Below, piece by piece: positions 24,950 through 33,056 of a stretch of 64,000 nt of DNA. Every line of letters begins with the position of its first letter. The stretch's first letter is position 1. Position numbers and translations under genes: made by a program. The DNA is from Desulfotruncus alcoholivorax DSM 16058 (GTDB taxonomy: Bacteria; Bacillota; Desulfotomaculia; Desulfotomaculales; Desulfallaceae). Below the pieces are notes generated by a model. The model was not told the DNA's origin, did no database searches, and saw nothing but the letters and a program-made list of their open reading frames with translations. Location of the stretch: assembly GCF_000430885.1 (NCBI RefSeq), contig NZ_KE387267.1, positions 1 through 64,000 on the forward strand, in the 5' to 3' direction.

Positions 24950-25221
24950 ATTGACTCCCCCTGCAGTGATTTATTCGACATATTGTGCGTATTTCCTTTG
25001 CTTATAATCAGGAGACGGTTATTCTTTGCGCTGCGGCAATTCCCCAATGACAATTTTCAGGCTGCCGGGTGCTTGCCTTCTTCCATAAGATTATTTTTTG
25101 CATGATAGGTGCATTGGTCATTGATATACCCTGTGATAATGGTTTATATTTATAAGAAAACTTTTAAAGGCAACTTTAAAAACTACATTAACGAAAAAGT
25201 CGGGTGCAGGAGGGCAAATAA

Positions 25222-25572
25222 ATGAAAGCTTATCCTTCCGAAAAAAACAGCATGGGAACCATCAGGTACAACGAAGATGTTCTCAGGACGATAGTTGGCA
25301 TTGCCCTGTCACAGGTCGAAGGCATTGCAGGGGTTGAAAGCCGGGTGGCGGGCAATATTCTTGCCCGTAAAAGTTATTCCCATATCAGTAAGATTACGGT
25401 AGAAGATAAGAAGGTTATTGTGGATGTAGCCATTGTGGCCAAGTATGGAATGTTACTGCGTGAGTGCGCTCAAACGGTACAGCAAAAAATTAAAGAGAAT
25501 ATTGAAGAAATGACTGACTTATATGTTGCTGCTGTAAACGTGACCGTGGCCAGTCTGGATCTCCAGGAATAA
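25222..25572 (+). CDS. Asp23/Gls24 family envelope stress protein
   Basis: 116 residues from ATG 25222 behind GCAGGAGGGC. The family pattern is clear: IRYNEDVLRTIVGIALSQVE, GIAGVESRV, and the closing NVTVASLD strand. Such alkaline-shock proteins sit at the membrane of Gram-positive cells, anchored by partner proteins not seen here. It is followed after 94 bases by the phosphoesterase gene on the same strand, which may be co-transcribed. Confidence 0.85.
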   Translation: MKAYPSEKNSMGTIRYNEDVLRTIVGIALSQVEGIAGVESRVAGNILARKSYSHISKITVEDKKVIVDVAIVAKYGMLLRECAQTVQQKIKENIEEMTDLYVAAVNVTVASLDLQE

Positions 25573-25666
25573 TTATTGGCTAAGACCTGTTGAAGATTTA
25601 AAACCAAATATCAGCCGGCTGCATAATCTGTTTATCAATAGATTATTTTTCAAGGAGTGTTAGTGC

Positions 25667-26899
25667 ATGCCGGCAGTGGTGGCGATCAGCGACCTGCATC
25701 TGGGCGAAGAGTCTTCGGCTTTGAACCCCCTGTTGGGAAAGGTCGTTCCCCCAATTTTGCAGGATGATGATGCTTTCAAAAATCCCCCGCAAAATCCAAC
25801 CCCGTACGAGTTGAACATTTTATTGCATAAGATTGCCTGGGAGTCGGGTGGCATAGCTGAAGTGGTTTTGGTTGGAGACATCATTGACCTGACCCTGGCC
25901 GCCTACAGCGATTGTCTCTTGCAAGCGCGGGAATTCTTTCGTTTAATTTTTACCGGCCTATCGCCAGGCGCTGTGGTATGGGTTCCGGGAAACCATGATC
26001 ATCATATTTGGTTGCAAGTCTGCGAGGAAGAATATATTAAATGGCCACTGCTCAATGAACAATTGCCGCGCGAATATCCCAGAATTACAGGGCCGGGCAA
26101 GGAAACAGGCGCCTTTAACAGCATGAATTTTGGGGTGCGGTTCTTGCTTAATCTATTACCGCCCTTTTTAAGGGGGCGCTTCTGGCTTGCTTATCCCAAT
26201 TACGTTACTACTTGTGGTGAAAAAACGATTTTATTTCACCACGGGCACTTTTTTGACCGCAAGCAGTCCTGGATTGGTGCCAATGTGATTCAGGCTCAAA
26301 ACCTGTCCGAGTTGGAAATGTTTAATTCTTCTTATCTTGAATTTATCATGTATGGCAGCGGCCAGTCCGGCCGGCTCTCGGAACAAATAGAAAACGCGTA
26401 TGAGGAGTTCCGCTGGTTGTTGGAAAAGATGGGCCATGTATTAGATTATATTGCTATTAGGAAAATTTTCCAAAGGCTGTTCGGTAATTTGAAAAAAGGC
26501 GGCGATCGTAATGCCACATTAGGATCCGGGCTATCAACGCGCATCGAAAAGTACCTGCAGTACATTGAGAGTGAGCGTGAGCTTGCTCCGGAGGTATATC
26601 CCCCGGAATTCAGCCTTGTATTTGGCCATACTCACCGCCCTGTACACGGGGAGCAAGTGGGAAACTGCCAGGTCTACAATGCGGGAGGTTGGACTGTGGA
26701 TGAATTGTGGCCGGGCAGGGATAACCTGCGGTCAAATGTATTCGTCGCTGTGCCGGGTAAGCAGTTTGAAGTCCGGCAATTTTCGATAAGACGGGATATT
26801 TATGATTTTTGCCACAACCTAAATGCCGCACTTAGGGACGCCGTAAAAATAAACTTTGGTGCTGTTCCCCGTGGTTTCGGAGAACCAAAAAATGATTGA
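25667..26899 (+). CDS. Calcineurin-like metallophosphoesterase
   Basis: 410 residues from ATG 25667 behind AAGGAGTG. All five metal-binding blocks are present in order: ISDLHLG at the start, VGDIID, GNHDHH, FHHGH and FGHTHRP near 320. Between blocks four and five lies a long helical insert (about 205-305), larger than in UDP-sugar or nucleotide phosphoesterases. The substrate is unknown. A two-metal (Fe/Mn) active site can be assumed from the motifs. Confidence 0.88.
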   Translation: MPAVVAISDLHLGEESSALNPLLGKVVPPILQDDDAFKNPPQNPTPYELNILLHKIAWESGGIAEVVLVGDIIDLTLAAYSDCLLQAREFFRLIFTGLSPGAVVWVPGNHDHHIWLQVCEEEYIKWPLLNEQLPREYPRITGPGKETGAFNSMNFGVRFLLNLLPPFLRGRFWLAYPNYVTTCGEKTILFHHGHFFDRKQSWIGANVIQAQNLSELEMFNSSYLEFIMYGSGQSGRLSEQIENAYEEFRWLLEKMGHVLDYIAIRKIFQRLFGNLKKGGDRNATLGSGLSTRIEKYLQYIESERELAPEVYPPEFSLVFGHTHRPVHGEQVGNCQVYNAGGWTVDELWPGRDNLRSNVFVAVPGKQFEVRQFSIRRDIYDFCHNLNAALRDAVKINFGAVPRGFGEPKND

Positions 26900-27060
26900 C
26901 CATAACCGGTGGATTCTATATAATTAAATTGATAATGCAGTCATGAAGGCTGTACTTAAGAATATCGGCTTGTCATTGTGATCGTTGCTAAGCTATCTCC
27001 ACAGTGAATGCTGCGTCACTTCACTATTGTTGCATTTAATAATTAAAATTAACATAAACA
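26900..27060. repeat. Intergenic stretch with weak dispersed repeat copy
   Basis: CTTGTCATTGTGATCG..GCTAAGC at about 26970-26995 is a degenerate member of the family described at 18980. Nothing else recognised before the leader hairpin at 27066. Confidence 0.35.
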
Positions 27061-27065
27061 AAAGG

Positions 27066-27115
27066 ACCACGGAGGTTCTGTCGGATAAAGGCAGGTTTTC
27101 GTGGTTTTTATTTTT
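27066..27115 (+). terminator. Leader terminator/attenuator before the ECF transporter genes
   Basis: ACCACG at 27066-27071 pairs with CGTGGT at 27100-27105, with an inner CTGTC/GGCAG stem, then TTTTATTTTTT. It ends 15 bases before ecfT, so read-through is needed for expression; an attenuator is possible. Confidence 0.6.
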
Positions 27116-27130
27116 TCGGGGGGCGCGGTC

Positions 27131-27928
27131 ATGGATTTTTGGTATTCCGTTAATAATAATACGTGGATGGGCCGGTTGGATCCCAGGGTAAAGATTGTTT
27201 CGCTGGCCGGTTTTATTTTCATTATGATGTCGTCAGATTCAATTGCAGCTCTGCTGGGTGGAATGACATTTATAGTTTTACTGGGTGCTCTGGCCGGGAT
27301 CTCCTTTACCATGTTCTTAAAAAGGCTGCTTTGGATACTGCCTTTCGGAGGGGTTATGGCAGTCATTTTGCCATTTGTCGTACCCGGCGCGGCAATTGCC
27401 CAGTTTCATCTGGGAACGCTGGAGCTTACAATGTCTGTTGAGGGCATGACCCGGGCTGCCTTGCTGACATTGCGCATGGGTTTGGGCATATTCGCCGTTA
27501 CACTTTTAATTGCCACAACCGGTTTTGGCCGGATAATGTCGGGATTGCGCCAGATGCATGTACCATATGTTTTTGTCGCTATAATCGAATTTACCGTCAG
27601 GTATATTAATGTGCTGCTTGATGAGCTAAAGACCATGTCTCTGGCCCGCAAAGCCAGGGGGTTTGAATCCGGGCGCAGTTTCCTGCACAGGCGCACTTTC
27701 GCAACACTGGGCAGTCAGGTCGGGGTGCTGTTTATGAGGGCCGGCAGCAGGGGCGAGAGGGTTTACCAGGCTATGCTGTCCAGAGGTTACTGCGGCGAAA
27801 CCGGAGCTGTCCTTAGTAACGGCTTCAGGCTCCTTGATATCGGCTTGGGCCTCGGCATTCTTGCTGTGGCCATGTTTCTTCAAGTATATGATGCCGGGGG
27901 TTGGCAATGGCTAATATCATTAAAGTAG
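27131..27928 (+). CDS. ECF transporter T component (CbiQ/EcfT family)
   Basis: 265 residues, ATG 27131. The opening MDFWYSVNNNTWMGRLDPRVK is typical of CbiQ/EcfT, followed by about five membrane helices and the two coupling-helix signatures ARKARGFESG and AMLSRGYCGE (A-R-G motifs) that grip the ATPases. It joins the ATP-binding partner to a substrate-binding subunit. The downstream ATPase gene overlaps it by 22 bases. No S component or CbiM/CbiN lies nearby, so substrate (cobalt, nickel or a vitamin) is open. Confidence 0.88.
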   Translation: MDFWYSVNNNTWMGRLDPRVKIVSLAGFIFIMMSSDSIAALLGGMTFIVLLGALAGISFTMFLKRLLWILPFGGVMAVILPFVVPGAAIAQFHLGTLELTMSVEGMTRAALLTLRMGLGIFAVTLLIATTGFGRIMSGLRQMHVPYVFVAIIEFTVRYINVLLDELKTMSLARKARGFESGRSFLHRRTFATLGSQVGVLFMRAGSRGERVYQAMLSRGYCGETGAVLSNGFRLLDIGLGLGILAVAMFLQVYDAGGWQWLISLK

Positions 27929-28740
27929 AGAACTTGTTTTTTACGTATTCAGATGGAACCAGGGCTTTAAACGGAGTTTCTTTCGCCGTTGAAGAGGGCT
28001 CAAGGGTGGCCATGCTTGGTCCTAATGGGGCGGGCAAGTCCACCCTTCTTTTACACCTTAACGGGCTGCATTTACCCCAGCAGGGCTCTGTATCGGTGCA
28101 GGGGCGGGAGGTAAACAAAAAGACCGAAAAGTGGGTGCGAACAATGGTTGGTATGGTGTTCCAGGACCCTGATAATCAGGTGTTTTCATCCACCGTATGG
28201 GATGATGTGTCGTTCGGGCCGGTTAACATGGGACTGAGTAGTGCTGAAGTTACCAGCAGGGTCAGCAAGGCACTGCATGCTGTGGGGATGTACGAATACA
28301 AGGACAAGCCCCCGTATCATTTAAGTTACGGCCAAAAGAAAAGAGTTGCTATTGCCGGTATCCTGGCCATGGAGCCCGGGGTTATCGTTTTGGATGAACC
28401 CATGGCGTACCTCGATCCATCAGGCAAAGAACAGGTGGTGAACATTCTTGACGAATTGCATCAAAGAGGGATAACTATAATCATAGCTACCCATGACGTA
28501 GATCTGGCTGCAGAATGGGCGGATCACATTATTATTGTTAAAGATGGGCGAGTTTTGGCTGATGGCGGCTCGGAATTGCTTATCCAAAAGAAAATTGTAG
28601 AGGAAGCCAGTCTGACCTACCCGCTGGTGTCGCGTATATTTTTAAATATACCGGAGCTGGCAATAACAGTGCCAAGAACGGTGAATCAGGCAGTTAAGGT
28701 AATACGGAATCTAATTAAAAGTAATGCAATCAAGCAATAG
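27907..28740 (+). CDS. ECF transporter ATP-binding subunit (CbiO/EcfA family)
   Basis: 277 residues from ATG 27907. Walker A GPNGAGKST at 38-46, Q-loop VFQDPDNQVFSSTVWDDV (the DNQ and following acidic residues are usual for EcfA/CbiO), signature LSYGQKKRVAIAG, Walker B GVIVLDEP and switch HD are all present. It powers uptake with the T component upstream, whose gene it overlaps. Only one ATPase gene is present, as in CbiMNQO-type systems that use a homodimer. Confidence 0.92.
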   Translation: MANIIKVENLFFTYSDGTRALNGVSFAVEEGSRVAMLGPNGAGKSTLLLHLNGLHLPQQGSVSVQGREVNKKTEKWVRTMVGMVFQDPDNQVFSSTVWDDVSFGPVNMGLSSAEVTSRVSKALHAVGMYEYKDKPPYHLSYGQKKRVAIAGILAMEPGVIVLDEPMAYLDPSGKEQVVNILDELHQRGITIIIATHDVDLAAEWADHIIIVKDGRVLADGGSELLIQKKIVEEASLTYPLVSRIFLNIPELAITVPRTVNQAVKVIRNLIKSNAIKQ

Positions 28741-28772
28741 AAACCGGTTAAAACGGCAGGTACGGGCTTTCT

Positions 28773-29870
28773 CTAACTTTTGGGCAGTATTTTTCTTTTT
28801 ATTAAGGCAATCATCAATAGCATCACAGGAATGCCAAATTGGAAAAGAAGCAAAGAATAAAAGGGCCAGACATGAGCCAAGAAGATTGATATGTCTATGG
28901 TATTGTTGGCTACAATAACAGATAGTGCAATTAAGATTACCCCTACCGGCAGGACCAGCGGCCGGTAGTCCTTAAGTCTAAGCCATTGGGCCATGCCAAA
29001 AACAATAACGAAATAAAAAACGGCTATTTTTATCAGCCCGCCGGCAATCCAAATAGCCATTATGATAGGTTCAGGCCGCTGGATAAATTTCGATACACTA
29101 ATCAAACGGGCTGCATTTAAAACGGGATACATCATTGATGAGATTGAAGCCCCAAATACAAGTAAACTTCCTGCAACATGCAAAAGAAAATTCAAGCCCA
29201 CAAGGATAGTTGAGGCAATAGTTACCTTTAAGGATTGTTGAGGTTTGTTTAAAAAGGGTATGAACATGGCAAAAGTAAATATTTCCGTCATCCAGCCCAT
29301 GGGAACCAGTGATCCCTTAAATATATCAACGGCATTGGTTTCAAAAACAGGTAACAACCTATTGATATCCATTTCCGGAATCAATAGAAGGAATAGTACT
29401 AAAATTGATAAAATGATCCACGGAAAAAAGACTTCCAATGTTCTGGCCAGCACCTCCAACCCCTTTGTAACGGCGTAGGCAATAACCAAAGTGGCCACAA
29501 CCGGAAAAACAACCAGCGGCGTTTCCGGCATAAAAACATCCGTAAGAAATTCAGAGTATTCTCTGAACATGATAGAAGTAATGTGAATAAACCATAGGAG
29601 GTAAAAGAAGGCTAAAATTTTACCCGGCCATAGCCCCAAAATATCTTCCAGGTATTCTATCAGTGTTTTCCCCGGGTAGAGGGAGCTGAGCCTACTTGTT
29701 ATCCAGGCTATTGGTATGCTTAATAGAATAGCTGTTAGAAGTGAAATCCAGGCGTCTTGTTTGGCTTTCTCGGCGATAATTGCCGGCGCGCTTAGCCAAC
29801 CCGTCGCGATAACCATGTTAATGTTGATATATATGGCCTGCTTGTTGCTAATCTTTATATCTTTTAACAT
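28773..29870 (-). CDS. Spore germination permease, GerAB/GerKB family (lone copy)
   Basis: 365 residues from ATG 29870 behind AGAGGA; a TTG six codons upstream is open but has no ribosome site. About ten membrane helices of the amino-acid permease-like fold; family pattern SNKQAIYININMVIATGWLS and MYPVLNAARLISVSKFIQRPEP match GerAB proteins. GerAB binds the germinant in a receptor with GerAA and GerAC, neither of which is adjacent here. It may complete receptors encoded elsewhere, such as the one at 43.6 kb. Confidence 0.88.
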   Translation of the reverse strand: MLKDIKISNKQAIYININMVIATGWLSAPAIIAEKAKQDAWISLLTAILLSIPIAWITSRLSSLYPGKTLIEYLEDILGLWPGKILAFFYLLWFIHITSIMFREYSEFLTDVFMPETPLVVFPVVATLVIAYAVTKGLEVLARTLEVFFPWIILSILVLFLLLIPEMDINRLLPVFETNAVDIFKGSLVPMGWMTEIFTFAMFIPFLNKPQQSLKVTIASTILVGLNFLLHVAGSLLVFGASISSMMYPVLNAARLISVSKFIQRPEPIIMAIWIAGGLIKIAVFYFVIVFGMAQWLRLKDYRPLVLPVGVILIALSVIVANNTIDISIFLAHVWPFYSLLLFQFGIPVMLLMIALIKRKILPKS

Positions 29871-29989
29871 CTTATCCTCTTTCGCCAAATTTATAATTTA
29901 ATAGGATTAGTTATGCGTTAAAGATTGAACATTTATGAATTTTTATCAATAAAATCCAAATTTTTTGTATCAATTTAGCTACAGCAACC

Positions 29990-30060
29990 GGAAATTGCTT
30001 CGCTGCGCCCGCGATGTAATGAGGCGAAATTTGTCATCGCGGGGAGTGAAACGACTGATC
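29990..30060. repeat. Dispersed repeat copy with hairpin
   Basis: CCCGCGATG near 30013 pairs with CATCGCGGG near 30034; the flanks TTGCTTCGCTGCG and GGAGTGAAACGAC match the window's repeat family. Confidence 0.5.
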
Positions 30061-30079
30061 AATCCAATACTTTCATCTC

Positions 30080-30108
30080 TGGACAATTAACCTGGATCGT
30101 GATAAAAT
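30080..30108 (+). promoter_or_regulatory. Putative promoter of the cobalamin riboswitch
   Basis: TGGACA at 30080-30085, 17 bases, TAAAAT at 30103-30108, directly upstream of the riboswitch. Confidence 0.5.
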
Positions 30109-30119
30109 GTCCATAATTT

Positions 30120-30394
30120 AATACAAGTACAGGCCAAGGTTCCCCCGGGTCCAAACCGGGGGGTAAAAGGGAACCGGGTGCAAATCCCGGACGGTCCGGC
30201 CACTGTGAATGGGGAGCATTTCCCTGAGGCCACTGGGTTTATTGCCCGGGAAGGCGGGAGATGTGCTATGAGCCATGAGTCAGGAGACCTGCCTGGTCGA
30301 AGTGGTATCGCCTTCCGCGCAAAGGCATGGTGCATTTGGTTTATAGTTCATCCCAAAGATTAAGCCCGGCTGGCGTGGAACAGCCGGGCTTTTT
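30120..30394 (+). ncRNA. Cobalamin riboswitch with terminator, no gene behind it
   Basis: The plus strand carries the conserved parts in order: GGGAACCGGGTGCAAATCCC near 30167, GGACGGTCCGGCCACTGTGA near 30188, GAGGCCACTGGG near 30226, CCCGGGAAGGC near 30245 and the B12 box GCCATGAGTCAGGAGACCTG at about 30272. A 10-bp terminator stem (30363-30372 with 30381-30390, then TTTTT) is the expression platform. Such switches stop transcription when adenosylcobalamin binds. The next 190 bases hold no plus-strand gene and the following genes run the other way, so its target has been lost or is very short. Confidence 0.93.
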
Positions 30395-30584
30395 AATACT
30401 TCGGGAAGAGTTTATCCCCATATTTATGGCCGGGAATTAAGATTAAAGTATAAAAAAGCGCGCGCAATGAGAACTGGTTGTGTACGCTTTTTACAGGTTT
30501 AAAACCCATTTACTCCATACTTTCTTTAACCGTCGAATTTTCGCCGGTTACTTTTTTTCCGTTGTGAAGTGCTTACGGCAATAA

Positions 30585-33017
30585 CTAGCTTCCCTGGTAC
30601 ACTTTTAGTCTATCACCAAGTGTGGAGAAGTGTTTAAGCCACTCCCCGGCATCGTTATCTTCAGGTGGTTTTTTAGCTTGAACCGGGTAAACGGTTTGGA
30701 GCAGCCCATAATAAACGTTCTGCACTTTCCAAAGGTCTACCTCAAAGGGCAGCGAGCGGGCCAGTCCGGTCAGCATATCCAGGTTTTTCAGCAAATTAAG
30801 GTCCAGAGGATTTTTGAGCCAGCGGGCAGCTGAGTTTTCCATTGTTTTGGCAAGGATATAGCTTAACCCATCGTGATCAAGGCTGATTTCCAATGCTTTT
30901 GCCTCTTTCAGCAGGCCGGTGATATAGTCCAAGTCCGGGGTCTCATTGGCAAAAGACCGCCGCAGGCTGGTATTTAAGTAGAAATCAGCGGCACAAATCA
31001 GGGCGTGAGGCAAAGGAGTGCCCATATCTTTTAAAAAACGCATTAGAAATGCATGATGTTCGTAAATTTTTCGGTAATCGGCTTCAATTTCCTCCAGCGT
31101 GGAATTAAGAATGATGTCCAGGATGTTGCGCTGCTGGTCTTTAAATATTTCTTTGAGTGAGTAAATCACTCCGTCTTCAAAATAAAAATCAAGCAGCCTG
31201 ATTACCTCTGGTAAATCGGCCTGGTTAAAAGCCGCTGTTACTTCCTGTTTAAGCTCCCGGTACAGGTTTTCGTTCACGAAAACTCTGACACCGCAATTGA
31301 CGCTGTGATAACCGAAATAAACCACTCCATAGCAAATGGTGGCGGATTCTCGGGTAATCAGCGAAGTGATCCTTGCCTTGCCCACTTCTAATTTTGCTTC
31401 ACCTGCTATGGCCGCTTGTTTTTCCAACCGGTCTATATCGTAGCAAAAAATTCTGGTTTTATCACCATATCTTGTAAACAAGGAGCTTATGGCATAATGG
31501 GCACCCACTTTGGGCAGGTCCACCATTGATGGTGAAATATATTTTTTGTAGATATCCGCCCCGTTTCCAAGCTCGCTGCGGTTACTTTTGGCCTGGGACA
31601 GTATTTCAAGGAAATCTTTTTCCAGCCCGGTGCCGAACAATTCTTCCGCGAGTTGAATTACCCGCCTTGCGTACTGTAGTATTTGAATGGCTTCAATTCC
31701 TGAAATATCGTCAAAAAACCACCCGCAGCTGGTGAACATCAGCATGGCGTTTCTTTGCAATTCCATTAGTTTAAGTACTGCTATTTGTTCGCCGTCATCA
31801 AGCCGGTGCACGGCGTGGTTATTAATATACTCATCAATGTTTTGCGGTGAGCGGTTCAAAATAACTTTAATGTATTCGTTGCGCGCAGCCCATGGATCTT
31901 TAAGGTAGATGCGGGCTTTTTGTTCAAAAAGCGGAGTTATTTTGTTGCGCAGCCAGTTTAGAGAATGGCGCAAAGGTGCCCGCCAGGCTTGGTTCCAACC
32001 GGGGTTTAATCCGGAGTGGCAGCCGCAATTGCTCTGCCAGCGTTCCACCCCGTGGGCGCAGCTCCACGCGGTGAACTCTTTGATTTGCACCTCGTGAGTC
32101 GGGGGATATAATTCAAGGTATTCTCCGTAATTGGTAATCCGGGCTATTTTGCGTGTTTCGATATAATCCAGCGCGTATGCCAGAGCCATTTCGCCGTGCC
32201 GGTGGTGGTGCCCGTACGTTTCACCGTCGGTGGCAATATGCACAAGCTGGGGGCGGTCCTGTAATTCGTAAAAGCCGCTTGCCAACCGGTGGGCGAACAG
32301 TTCGCCGTTGGTAAGCAGGTTTTCAAAGGCAACAGCCTGGGCTATGGGCCCATTGTAAAAGAATATATTAATGTGCCTGTTGGAACCGGGCAGGTTCAGG
32401 CGGTACGGCATAGTTGGGTCTATGCCTTCAGGTCCCACCTCGGCCCAGTTTTCTGTGCCCAGTTTGCGGAACCGGCCGGCTTGGTACGGGCTTAGGATGG
32501 TGAAGCGGATGCCCAGTTCCGCCATTATATCGAGAGTATCCAGGTCGACGGCTGTTTCCGGCAGCCACAACCCTTCCGGAGAACGGCCGAATCTTTTTTC
32601 AAAGTCGCGGATGCCCCAGCTTACCTGGGTATATTTATCCCGGCGGTTGGCCAGGGGCATGATCATGTGGTTGTAAGCCTGGGCCATGGCTGAGCCATGC
32701 CCGGAAAAATGCTTAATGCTGGCCTGGTCGGCCTGGATGATGGCTTCATACACCTCGGGCTCATTGGATTCCATCCAGTCAAGCAGGGTCGGCCCGAAAT
32801 TAAAACTGATCCGGGAATAATTGTTAAAGATTTTTTTAATCCAGCCCTTTCCGTTTAGAATCCTTGCCGCGGCATTCGGTGCGTAACATTCGAAACTGAT
32901 TCTTTCATTCCAGTCATGATAAGGATAGGCTGAATCTTGTACCTCTATGGCTTCAAGCCAGGGGTTTTCCCGCGGCGGCTGATAAAAGTGGCCGTGGATG
33001 CAAATGTATTTTTCCAT
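30585..33017 (-). CDS. Glycoside hydrolase family 57 (DUF3536-type) enzyme
   Basis: 810 residues from ATG 33017 with AGGAGG upstream. The GH57 blocks are CIHGHFYQPPRENPW at the start, GLWLPETAVD with the likely nucleophile E154, and IATDGETYGHHHRHGE with the likely acid Asp. The second half is a large helical region as in DUF3536 proteins. Family members cleave or transfer alpha-glucans (amylase/4-glucanotransferase type). It lies 39 bases after malQ on the same strand, so both probably act on a glycogen-like store, perhaps used in spore formation (inference). Confidence 0.9.
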   Translation of the reverse strand: MEKYICIHGHFYQPPRENPWLEAIEVQDSAYPYHDWNERISFECYAPNAAARILNGKGWIKKIFNNYSRISFNFGPTLLDWMESNEPEVYEAIIQADQASIKHFSGHGSAMAQAYNHMIMPLANRRDKYTQVSWGIRDFEKRFGRSPEGLWLPETAVDLDTLDIMAELGIRFTILSPYQAGRFRKLGTENWAEVGPEGIDPTMPYRLNLPGSNRHINIFFYNGPIAQAVAFENLLTNGELFAHRLASGFYELQDRPQLVHIATDGETYGHHHRHGEMALAYALDYIETRKIARITNYGEYLELYPPTHEVQIKEFTAWSCAHGVERWQSNCGCHSGLNPGWNQAWRAPLRHSLNWLRNKITPLFEQKARIYLKDPWAARNEYIKVILNRSPQNIDEYINNHAVHRLDDGEQIAVLKLMELQRNAMLMFTSCGWFFDDISGIEAIQILQYARRVIQLAEELFGTGLEKDFLEILSQAKSNRSELGNGADIYKKYISPSMVDLPKVGAHYAISSLFTRYGDKTRIFCYDIDRLEKQAAIAGEAKLEVGKARITSLITRESATICYGVVYFGYHSVNCGVRVFVNENLYRELKQEVTAAFNQADLPEVIRLLDFYFEDGVIYSLKEIFKDQQRNILDIILNSTLEEIEADYRKIYEHHAFLMRFLKDMGTPLPHALICAADFYLNTSLRRSFANETPDLDYITGLLKEAKALEISLDHDGLSYILAKTMENSAARWLKNPLDLNLLKNLDMLTGLARSLPFEVDLWKVQNVYYGLLQTVYPVQAKKPPEDNDAGEWLKHFSTLGDRLKVYQGS

Positions 33018-33056
33018 GATACTTCCTCCTTGTAACGGGACAGGGCGAAATAGATT

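Noticed and set aside
24950-25221. Second sigma-54 promoter or activator site before the PAS-AAA-Fis gene
   Set aside because: Only TTTGCGCTGCGGCAA resembles a palindrome; no TGG-N10-GC element with correct spacing was found.
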